A stretch of 17,731 nt of DNA from Microbacteriaceae bacterium UBA963 (GTDB taxonomy: Bacteria; Actinomycetota; Actinomycetes; Actinomycetales; Microbacteriaceae), in assembly GCA_002292955.1 (NCBI GenBank), contig DBCH01000143.1:1-17731 (forward strand). The letters run 5' to 3'. Of the stretch, positions 6,850 through 13,653 are shown piece after piece. The notes beneath the pieces are model-generated. The model saw nothing but the letters and a program-made list of their open reading frames with translations, had not been told where the DNA came from and did no database searches. The first letter of the stretch is position 1; the number at the start of each line of letters is the position of its first letter. The position numbers were made by a program, and so were the translations under genes.

Positions 6850-8370
6850 TCACTTTACGGACGTTTGCTCGACGAGAGCGTTCGCTATCGCGACTGCCCG
6901 CAGGGGTGCGGCGGCCTTGTTGACGCTCTCTTGGAACTCGGCTTCGGGGTCGCTGTCGGCCACAAAACCTCCACCGGCCTGCACGAACGCGCGATTGCCA
7001 ACGATGGTGGCGGTGCGAATGGCAATGGCAAGGTCCGCGTTACCCGCAAAGTCGAAGTAGCCAACCACGCCACCGTATACGCCGCGCCCGGCGGGCTCGA
7101 GCTCGTCGATGATCTCTAAAGCCCGAGGCTTGGGCGCACCAGAGAGGGTTCCCGCGGGGAACGTCGCGCGGAACACGTCAACGGCATCCAGTCCGGCCCG
7201 GAGATTGCCCTCGACGGAAGACACGATGTGCATGATGTGGCTGAACCTCTCCACGCGCATGAACTCGGTGACCTCCACGCTTCCGGCGTCGCACACGCGC
7301 AGGAGATCGTTGCGCGCCAAATCAACGAGCATGAGGTGCTCTGCTCGCTCCTTCTGGTCGGCAAGCAACTCTGCTTCCAACGCGAGGTCAACCTCGGGCG
7401 TTGCGCCCCGCGGGCGCGAACCGGCGATGGGGTGGGTAAAGACACGATTGTCGTTCACCTTGACGAGTGCTTCCGGCGAGGATCCCACAACGGCGTACGG
7501 TGAGCCGTCGACCGCTTCAAGACTGAGCAAATACATGTACGGACTCGGGTTGAGTGACCGAAGAACTCGATACACGTCGAGGGGTGTTGCTCGACACTCG
7601 AGCTCAAACCGTTGCGAAATTACGACCTGGAAGATATCCCCGGCAACAATGAAATCCTTGGATGTCAACACGGAAGCGAGATAGTCGTCACGCGTTGTTC
7701 GATGCTCGGGCTCGGCGCTGATTGAGAGGTCAATGAGCTGCACGGTCGTCGAGTGAGGCGCGCGCAAGCGCTCTTCAAGTTGGTCAATCCGAGCGAGGGC
7801 TTCATCAAAATTGGGAGTTGAGTCAAGCGCGAGAACGTTCGTCACGAGCGTGAGTGTGCCCGTGCGGTGGTCGATAACGATGAGGTCGCGAACAAAGTTG
7901 AGCGCTTGGCCGGGTACGGGAACCTCCGCAGGAGGAATGTGAGGAAGGCGCTCGAGTTGACGCACGGCATCCCAGCCAATGAATCCCACCAGGCCGCCGG
8001 TCAGTGGCGCAATGTGAGTGCTGCGTGAACCGGCCCAGCGCTGGGTGAGAGTTGAGACCGCGTCGAGGCCGAGCGTGGGCACCGGGCCACCAAATGCTAC
8101 GTCGGAATCGAGCGAGTAGTTAATCCAGTGTGACTCACCGGCGATGTCGGTGAGCGTGCCGAAACTCTCCACCCCCAAGAACGAAAAGCGTGACCAAATG
8201 CCACCCTGCTCAGCCGATTCGAGCAGGAACGAGCCCGGGCGAGAGTCGGTGAGACGACGATAGAGAGAAACCGGGGAATCTCCGTCGGCAAAGACCTCGC
8301 GACTGACCGTGACGACCCGCTGCCCACTGCTGACGAGAGCATCGAATTCTTCACGCGACGTTTGACTCAT
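6850..8370 (-). CDS. trpE: Anthranilate synthase component I
   Basis: It makes anthranilate from chorismate, using ammonia delivered by the glutamine amidotransferase TrpG, and is the committed step to tryptophan. The 506-residue length is normal. The N-terminal LLES (49-52) and NPSPYM (274-279) are the motifs that bind tryptophan for feedback inhibition, so the enzyme should be allosterically regulated. The chorismate-binding domain shows PIAGSRPRG, LARNDL, His381 in MHIVSSVEG, FPAGTLSGAPKPRA (404-417) and GVYGGVVGYFDF. These favour TrpE over PabB. No trpG is adjacent, so the partner is encoded elsewhere. The gene begins 13 bases after hisI, joining the his and trp runs. Its ATG has no clear Shine-Dalgarno sequence; an inverted repeat occupies that place. 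Confidence 0.97.
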   Translation of the reverse strand: MSQTSREEFDALVSSGQRVVTVSREVFADGDSPVSLYRRLTDSRPGSFLLESAEQGGIWSRFSFLGVESFGTLTDIAGESHWINYSLDSDVAFGGPVPTLGLDAVSTLTQRWAGSRSTHIAPLTGGLVGFIGWDAVRQLERLPHIPPAEVPVPGQALNFVRDLIVIDHRTGTLTLVTNVLALDSTPNFDEALARIDQLEERLRAPHSTTVQLIDLSISAEPEHRTTRDDYLASVLTSKDFIVAGDIFQVVISQRFELECRATPLDVYRVLRSLNPSPYMYLLSLEAVDGSPYAVVGSSPEALVKVNDNRVFTHPIAGSRPRGATPEVDLALEAELLADQKERAEHLMLVDLARNDLLRVCDAGSVEVTEFMRVERFSHIMHIVSSVEGNLRAGLDAVDVFRATFPAGTLSGAPKPRALEIIDELEPAGRGVYGGVVGYFDFAGNADLAIAIRTATIVGNRAFVQAGGGFVADSDPEAEFQESVNKAAAPLRAVAIANALVEQTSVK

Positions 8371-8371
8371 G

Positions 8372-8389
8372 GTGTGACTATTCTCACAC
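8372..8389 (-). other. Inverted repeat at the hisI-trpE junction
   Basis: The minus strand reads GTGTGA GAATAG TCACAC, a perfect six-base inverted repeat with a six-base spacer. It covers the hisI stop codon and ends two bases before the trpE ATG. It replaces the place where a ribosome binding site would be expected. It could be an mRNA hairpin controlling trpE translation, a binding site for a dimeric regulator, or chance; the sequence alone cannot decide. Confidence 0.4.
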
Positions 8390-8752
8390 GGTCGTCGAAG
8401 CGCTGTCGTCGGGCCTGAGGTCGGTCACCGCAGCCAGCGTGTGAGCGTCGAAGCAGGACCCCGTGCCCGTGTGACACGCGGGGCCGATTTGGTGAACGGT
8501 GAGGAGAAGAGAGTCACCATCGCAGTCGAGTTCTACACGGCGCACAAACTGAGCGTGCCCACTGGTGTCTCCCTTACGCCAGAGCTCGCCTCGTGAGCGC
8601 GAATAGTAGACAGCGCGACCCGTTGTGAGCGTGGCCTCGAGGGCCTCCCGATTCATGAACGCAAGCATCAGAACTCGACCGGTCTCTTCGTCCTGAGCGA
8701 CGACCGGAATCAGTCCCTGCTCGTTGAAAACCACTCCTTCGGGAATCGTCAT
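8384..8752 (-). CDS. hisI: Phosphoribosyl-AMP cyclohydrolase
   Basis: Catalyses the third step of histidine synthesis, opening the adenine ring of PR-AMP. The 122-residue protein is the stand-alone cyclohydrolase, not fused to HisE. Motifs are YYSRSRGELWRKGDTSGH (49-66), the metal-binding DCDGD (76-80) and HQIGPACHTGTGSCF. Cys77, Cys93 and Cys100 are the zinc ligands. The ATG overlaps the hisF stop by four bases (ATGA), so translation is coupled to hisF. It is the last his gene here and is followed 13 bases later by trpE. Confidence 0.97.
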   Translation of the reverse strand: MTIPEGVVFNEQGLIPVVAQDEETGRVLMLAFMNREALEATLTTGRAVYYSRSRGELWRKGDTSGHAQFVRRVELDCDGDSLLLTVHQIGPACHTGTGSCFDAHTLAAVTDLRPDDSASTTV

Positions 8753-9516
8753 GCTGCCCGCACCTCGTAACCGTGATTCTCCAAATCGTGCTTGACGGCT
8801 GAAATGGATACGTCGCCCGAATGGAAAATAGAGGCCGCCAGAACGGCATCCGCTCCCGCTGCAACCGCCGGTGCAAAATCCTCGGCGCGGCCGGCGCCAC
8901 CCGACGCGATGATGGGGACGTGTGAGTTCACCGAAATGACTGAAATCAGCTCGAGATCGAAACCCATCTTTGTGCCGTCGGCGTCGATCGAGTTAACGAG
9001 AAATTCACCGACGCCGCGCTCCTGCGCTTCACGGGTCCAGTCAACGGCGTCGATATCAGTTTCTGTCCGCCCACCGTGCGTGGTCACAACAAAACCACTG
9101 GCGCCATTCTCCGAGCGCTTGATGTCGAGGCTCAACACAAGAACCTGTGCGCCAAAACGCGAAGAAATGTCGTCGAGAAGGTCGGGACGAGCAATGGCTG
9201 CGCTGTTGACGCTGACCTTGTCGGCCCCGCTCGCGAGAAGCCGAGCCACATCGTCTGCACTGCGCACTCCCCCGCCAACGGTCAGCGGAATGAAGACCTC
9301 GTCGGCTGCTCGAGCCACCACGTCGTACATCGTCTCTCTGCCGTCTACCGTTGCGGACACGTCGAGAAACGTCACCTCGTCGGCGCCCTGAGCGTAGTAA
9401 CTGCGAGCGAGCTCTACAGGGTCACCCGCATCGCGCAGATCGCGAAAGTTCACACCCTTCACCACGCGCCCTGCGGACACGTCCAGGCACGGGATGATGC
9501 GAACCGAGAGCGCCAC
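8749..9516 (-). CDS. hisF: Imidazole glycerol phosphate synthase, cyclase subunit
   Basis: It forms imidazole glycerol phosphate and AICAR from PRFAR with ammonia supplied by HisH. The 255-residue TIM barrel carries RIIPCLDVSAGRVVKG with catalytic Asp12 and a second catalytic Asp131 in VLSLDIKRSE. GGGVRS and IIASGGAG are the phosphate-binding loops. The frame is open further upstream, but residues before VALSVRII have no family similarity and overlap hisG. The GTG at 9516, one base after the hisG TAG, gives the normal length. An AGG lies about 10 bases upstream, inside the end of hisG. HisH is not in this window. Confidence 0.97.
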   Translation of the reverse strand: MALSVRIIPCLDVSAGRVVKGVNFRDLRDAGDPVELARSYYAQGADEVTFLDVSATVDGRETMYDVVARAADEVFIPLTVGGGVRSADDVARLLASGADKVSVNSAAIARPDLLDDISSRFGAQVLVLSLDIKRSENGASGFVVTTHGGRTETDIDAVDWTREAQERGVGEFLVNSIDADGTKMGFDLELISVISVNSHVPIIASGGAGRAEDFAPAVAAGADAVLAASIFHSGDVSISAVKHDLENHGYEVRAA

Positions 9517-9517
9517 G

Positions 9518-10357
9518 CTAAAGCCTGGCCGCGTGTATGGCGCTGACCAAAATAGCTCGAGCGCCGAGTTCGTAGAGCGAGTCCATGACGTGATTCTGAT
9601 CTTCCCGCGGAACCATAACCCGAACGGCAACCCACTCGGGATCCCGGAGCGGCGATACCGTCGGCGATTCGATACCTGGTGCGAGGGCACACGCGCGCTC
9701 GAGCAGTGAAACTGGACAGTCGTAGTCCATGAGCACGTAGGCGCGCGCCACCAGGACACCCTCGAGTCGCTTCACGAGTGTTGTGGCGGCCGCGTCTGTG
9801 CTTCCCCCTGAGATCAGGACTCCTGAGCTCTCGAGAATCACCGGCCCAAAGATTTCGAGCCCTGCTTTGCGAAGGGTGGCACCCGTGGAGACCACGTCGG
9901 CAACAGCGTCGGCAACGCCGAGGCGAACAGCTGACTCGACTGCTCCGTCCAGAGGAACGAGAGTTGCCGAAACTCCGGCATCATCGAGGAACGCACCAAC
10001 AAGACCGGGATAGCTCGTTGCGACGCGACTACCGCCAAGTTCGGAGACCTTCGTGATGGTGCCCACAGGGGCTGCGAATCGAAACGTTGACTGACCAAAG
10101 TCCAGATCGGCAATTTCGCGCGCACTCGACCCGGAATCGAGCAGGAGGTCGCGACCGGTAATTCCTACGTCCAAGGCGCCCGAACCCACGTAGGTGGCGA
10201 TGTCACGAGGACGAAGATAGAAAAACTCAACGTCGTTTCGCGCATCTTCAACGTGTAACTCGCGAGCATCACGACGTGTCGCGTAACCTGCCTCACGCAA
10301 CATCTCTATGGCGACGTCGGCGAGTGAGCCCTTGTTGGGGACTGCAATTCTCAGCAT
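9518..10357 (-). CDS. hisG: ATP phosphoribosyltransferase, long form
   Basis: The first enzyme of histidine synthesis joins ATP and PRPP to give phosphoribosyl-ATP and is usually inhibited by histidine. The 279-residue product is the long form: a two-lobed catalytic region (about 1-205) and a C-terminal ACT-like regulatory domain (about 206-279). The family signature ADAVADVVSTGATL (149-162) is the PRPP-binding region, and NKGSL at residues 8-12 is the typical N terminus. Because the long form carries its own regulatory domain, no HisZ is needed. The ATG at 10357 has AAGGA at a good distance. It is 29 bases after hisE and one base before hisF. Confidence 0.97.
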   Translation of the reverse strand: MLRIAVPNKGSLADVAIEMLREAGYATRRDARELHVEDARNDVEFFYLRPRDIATYVGSGALDVGITGRDLLLDSGSSAREIADLDFGQSTFRFAAPVGTITKVSELGGSRVATSYPGLVGAFLDDAGVSATLVPLDGAVESAVRLGVADAVADVVSTGATLRKAGLEIFGPVILESSGVLISGGSTDAAATTLVKRLEGVLVARAYVLMDYDCPVSLLERACALAPGIESPTVSPLRDPEWVAVRVMVPREDQNHVMDSLYELGARAILVSAIHAARL

Positions 10358-10386
10358 GGGTATCCTTGCCCGGGTGATAAAGCTCG

Positions 10387-10650
10387 TTAGAGGTGTGAGT
10401 AGACGTTCTCGAGGGTGAGACCCTTGCGCAGCATGAGCACCTGCACGTGGTAAAGCAGTTGGGAAATCTCTTCGGCGGTGCGGTCGTTATCTTCGTACTC
10501 GGCCGCCATCCAGACCTCGGCAGATTCCTCAACAATTTTCTTGCCGATGGCGTGCACTCCATCGTCAAACTCGGCGACCGTGCGCGAACCTTCGGGGCGC
10601 GTCGCTATGCGCTCGGATAGTTCGTTGAAAAGACCTTCAAACGTTTTCAC
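10387..10650 (-). CDS. hisE: Phosphoribosyl-ATP pyrophosphatase
   Basis: It removes pyrophosphate from PR-ATP in the second step of histidine synthesis. The 87-residue all-alpha MazG-like protein has KKIVEESAEVWMAAE (Glu41, Glu42, Glu45), the metal-binding helix, and AEEISQLLYHVQVLM in the second conserved helix. EISQLLY in place of the more common EAADLLY is, from memory, the actinobacterial form seen in Mycobacterium. The start is a GTG at 10650 giving VKTFEGLFNEL, which aligns with the usual beginning. No strong ribosome site is visible in the nine bases after the rpe stop. Confidence 0.95.
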   Translation of the reverse strand: MKTFEGLFNELSERIATRPEGSRTVAEFDDGVHAIGKKIVEESAEVWMAAEYEDNDRTAEEISQLLYHVQVLMLRKGLTLENVYSHL

Positions 10651-10659
10651 GTATCAAGA

Positions 10660-11328
10660 TTAGCGCGCATGATGGTGCTCACTCGCGGCGTGACGCAGCG
10701 CGTCAATGGCCACGCCCGGATCGGTATGACCGAACACGCTCGATCCGGCAACGAAGGTGTCTGCGCCGGCGGCAGCCGCCTGCACAATTGTCTGCTCCGT
10801 CACTCCCCCGTCAACCTGCAACCACACGTCACACCCCTTGGCCGAGATGGCCTGAGTGAGTTGGGTTAACTTGGGTAAAACCGACGGGATAAATGCCTGA
10901 CCACCAAAACCAGGTTCGACCGTCATCACGAGAATCTGATCAAACTCATGCACAATCTCAAGAAGCTCGTCCACAGGAGTATCGGGCTTGACGGCAACGC
11001 CGGCGCGAGAACCGCGATCTCGCAGCGCGCGCGCCAGGGCAACAGGATCATGGGCCGCCTCGAGGTGGAAGGTCACCGAGAACACACCCAGTTCGGCGTA
11101 CCCGGGAGCCCAGCGATCCGGATCCGTGATCATAAGGTGCACATCCAGCGGGACGGGCGATGTGTCGTTAATTCGCTGGACCATCTGCGGCCCAAAGGTG
11201 AGATTTGGCACGAAGTGGTTGTCCATGACATCGACATGCGCGTAGTCCGCGTTGCCAATGCGGGCAAGGTCGCGCTGCATATTGACGAAGTCAGCCGACA
11301 GGATGCTCGGATTAATGCGGACTGCCAT
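10660..11328 (-). CDS. rpe: Ribulose-phosphate 3-epimerase
   Basis: It interconverts ribulose-5-phosphate and xylulose-5-phosphate in the pentose phosphate pathway. The 222-residue TIM barrel has INPSILSADF at its start and the metal ligands His31 and Asp33 (HVDVMD), His64 (DVHLMI) and Asp173 (QVDGGV). GFGGQ (140-144) is the phosphate-binding region. The frame extends upstream to 11424, but that extension lies inside rsmB and lacks family similarity; the ATG at 11328, ten bases after the rsmB stop, gives the normal length. It stands next to hisE, so pentose phosphate metabolism and PRPP-consuming pathways are co-transcribed. The short His-rich C terminus (HHHAR) is of no known meaning. Confidence 0.97.
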   Translation of the reverse strand: MAVRINPSILSADFVNMQRDLARIGNADYAHVDVMDNHFVPNLTFGPQMVQRINDTSPVPLDVHLMITDPDRWAPGYAELGVFSVTFHLEAAHDPVALARALRDRGSRAGVAVKPDTPVDELLEIVHEFDQILVMTVEPGFGGQAFIPSVLPKLTQLTQAISAKGCDVWLQVDGGVTEQTIVQAAAAGADTFVAGSSVFGHTDPGVAIDALRHAASEHHHAR

Positions 11329-11338
11329 AGTGACGAGC

Positions 11339-12718
11339 CTACTTCGCGGACCGCTCGAAGATGCTGATGAACATGGCGTCGGTGTTATTGATGTGCGGCC
11401 ACAGTTGCACGAAGGGATCATCATCCGAGACGGTCATGGCATCGTGTGTGACGTGACGGATGATGGGGGCCACCGAGACCGGCGTAAAGTCGTTGCGTCC
11501 AGCCATCACGTGGGCCAATACGTCTGTCGTTTCGGAAATGGATGGCGTGCACGTAACGTAGGCGAGCAACCCCCCGGGAGCCACAACATGACAGGCGGCT
11601 TCGAGTAACTGCTGTTGTAGCACCACCAGGTCGGCGACGTCTGCGGGAGTGCGTCGCCAGCGCGCCTCGGGGCGGCGTCGGAGCGCACCGAGCCCGGAAC
11701 ACGGGGCATCAACCAAAACCCGATCGAAACGCTCCGAAGAGGCAACATAAGAACGACCATCATTCACGGTGACGTGCGCGTCGGGGAAAGGCGCAAGTGC
11801 CTGGCGCACCAGTTTGGCTCGATGCTCGCTGACTTCGTTAGCCACGAGGTGCGCGCCCGATCTTTCTGCCAGTGCCGCCAACAGCGCCGCTTTGCCTCCG
11901 GGGCCGGCACACAGGTCGAGCCAGTTCTCCCCCGCTGAAGCCTCGCGTGCACCCCAGAGCGCCAGAGCGGCAAGTTGGGAACCCACATCTTGCACGCGAA
12001 TCTGCCCGCCTGATTGCGTGACGATTGATCCGGGATCTCCGTGCAGGAGGTTGAGCGAGAACGGTGTGCGATCGTCGACCTCGAGTGCGTCGTCCAAGGA
12101 CTCGCTCGCTTCCGCGTGCCGGGCACCCGCATCGCGTGCAATCCGCAGGTCGACCAGTGACACGGTGGCTGCGTCGTTGTTGGCGCTGAGCAGTGCTTCG
12201 ATTTCGCCAGCGAGACCCCGCTCTGCCAAGGCGCGGGAGAGATCATCAACAATCCACGACGGATGCGAGAATCGAACGGCCAAGCGCTCGGTAGCGGAGA
12301 GTGAGTCGGGAGCAACCCTCCCAATCCACTCATCCGGATCTCGTTCCGTGACGCGTCGCATCACTGCGTTGACGAATCCCGCCGACTTGGCCAGATGGAC
12401 GCTCCGTGCCAGATTGACGGATTCGCTCACCACGGCGTGGGCGGGCGTGTGCAGGTGAATCCACTGATGAGACCCAAGGCGTAGAACGTCGAGAACGTCA
12501 GAATCGATCTGATCGAGGTTTCGGTTGGCCGCGGACTCGATCACGGCGTCGTACAGTCCTTGCATCCGCAACGTGCCGTATACCAGTTCCGTGACAAAAC
12601 CGGCGTCTGACCGTGACAACCGGGCTTCCCGCAGCGCCACGGGTGTGACGAGATTCGCGTACGCGTCGTTTTCGTGGACGTCACGCAGAACGCGCCACGC
12701 AACTCCTCGTGCGTTCAC
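11339..12718 (-). CDS. rsmB: 16S rRNA (cytosine-967-C5)-methyltransferase
   Basis: This SAM-dependent enzyme methylates C967 of 16S rRNA. An N-terminal NusB-like RNA-binding domain covers about residues 5-135, followed by a Rossmann methyltransferase domain. Motif I is DLCAGPGGKA (268-277). DAPCSGLGALRRRPEARW starts at 337 with the conserved Cys340 of motif IV, and YVTCTPS carries Cys390, the catalytic cysteine of motif VI. The chosen GTG at 12718 overlaps the fmt stop by four bases (GTGA) and gives 459 residues, starting VNARGVAWRVLRDV, a typical beginning. An in-frame ATG 45 bases upstream exists but would lie inside fmt and add residues without family similarity. Confidence 0.95.
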   Translation of the reverse strand: MNARGVAWRVLRDVHENDAYANLVTPVALREARLSRSDAGFVTELVYGTLRMQGLYDAVIESAANRNLDQIDSDVLDVLRLGSHQWIHLHTPAHAVVSESVNLARSVHLAKSAGFVNAVMRRVTERDPDEWIGRVAPDSLSATERLAVRFSHPSWIVDDLSRALAERGLAGEIEALLSANNDAATVSLVDLRIARDAGARHAEASESLDDALEVDDRTPFSLNLLHGDPGSIVTQSGGQIRVQDVGSQLAALALWGAREASAGENWLDLCAGPGGKAALLAALAERSGAHLVANEVSEHRAKLVRQALAPFPDAHVTVNDGRSYVASSERFDRVLVDAPCSGLGALRRRPEARWRRTPADVADLVVLQQQLLEAACHVVAPGGLLAYVTCTPSISETTDVLAHVMAGRNDFTPVSVAPIIRHVTHDAMTVSDDDPFVQLWPHINNTDAMFISIFERSAK

Positions 12719-13635
12719 GCCGACACCACTGTGACCCGAGCACCCTTGATTCCCCGGAGCCACTCTGATGCCGTCATCTCACGCTTACCCGCCGGTATAA
12801 CTCGGACGAGTGTGAGGGCTCCCGACGACAGACCCAACAGAACGTTGCCCTCCTGTTCAGTAATCACACCGGCCTTGCAATCCGCGACAGTCGCGCGCTC
12901 CGCAGCCGAAATCTTGACGCGCCCCACCGACGTTTCGATCCACGCACCCGGTTCGGGGGTGACCGCACGAAAGACGTTAAACACGGACGACGCGTCTGAC
13001 ATGACGTCGAGACGACCGTCCTGGTTTGTCAGTTTCGGCGCGAACGTCGGTGCTCCGGACTGCTCAACAGCATGAAGTGTTCCTGCTTCGATGCCGTCGA
13101 GCACGCGCACAACCTGCTCGGCACCGAGATCTGCGAGGTTCATCAAGACATCCCCACTGGTTGCCTCCGGCGCGACGCTGTGATTCTGACGGTCAAAGAT
13201 TGGTCCGGCATCCATGCGCTCGACCAGTTGAAAAACAGAGGTAGCAATTTCTGTCTCGCCCGCCAAGAGGGCTCGCTGCACCGGTGCAGCGCCGCGGAAG
13301 CGCGGCAGGGCGCTGAAGTGCAGGTTGATCCACCCTCGCGTGGGAACCGCCAGCATTTGTGCGTCGAGGAGTGCGCCGTAGGCCACAATGACGCCGATGT
13401 CCGCCGACCAGCCCGAAATCTCGTTGACCGTGTCATGGTCCGGGCGATTCGAGGTGACAACAGGGATGCCCCGTTCATCAGCCCACGCGCCAACAGGCGA
13501 CCGGGTCAACGTTCGCGTTCTGCCCACGGGCGCATCGTGTCGGGTGAGAATTCCCACGACGTCGTGCGGCGAGGAATCGAGCGTGCGAAGAGTTGGCAGT
13601 GCCACCTCTGGCGTTCCCGCAAAAATCACGCGCAT
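12715..13635 (-). CDS. fmt: Methionyl-tRNA formyltransferase
   Basis: It formylates initiator Met-tRNA using 10-formyltetrahydrofolate. The 306-residue protein is standard length. The N-terminal formyltransferase fold begins MRVIFAGTPEVALP. INLHFSALPRFRGAAPVQ carries the catalytic Asn104 and His106, and Asp142 in ERMDAGPI completes the triad. The C-terminal OB-fold-like tRNA-binding domain covers about residues 205-306. A GGAGG ribosome site precedes the ATG. It lies 18 bases after priA and overlaps rsmB by four bases. The priA-fmt-rsmB order is common in actinobacteria. Confidence 0.97.
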   Translation of the reverse strand: MRVIFAGTPEVALPTLRTLDSSPHDVVGILTRHDAPVGRTRTLTRSPVGAWADERGIPVVTSNRPDHDTVNEISGWSADIGVIVAYGALLDAQMLAVPTRGWINLHFSALPRFRGAAPVQRALLAGETEIATSVFQLVERMDAGPIFDRQNHSVAPEATSGDVLMNLADLGAEQVVRVLDGIEAGTLHAVEQSGAPTFAPKLTNQDGRLDVMSDASSVFNVFRAVTPEPGAWIETSVGRVKISAAERATVADCKAGVITEQEGNVLLGLSSGALTLVRVIPAGKREMTASEWLRGIKGARVTVVSA

Positions 13636-13653
13636 CGCGACCCTCCGTTCCCG

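Noticed and set aside
9517..9759. Upstream extension of hisF to an ATG at 9759
   Set aside because: The extra 81 residues overlap hisG in another frame and have no HisF similarity; the GTG at 9516 gives the standard length.
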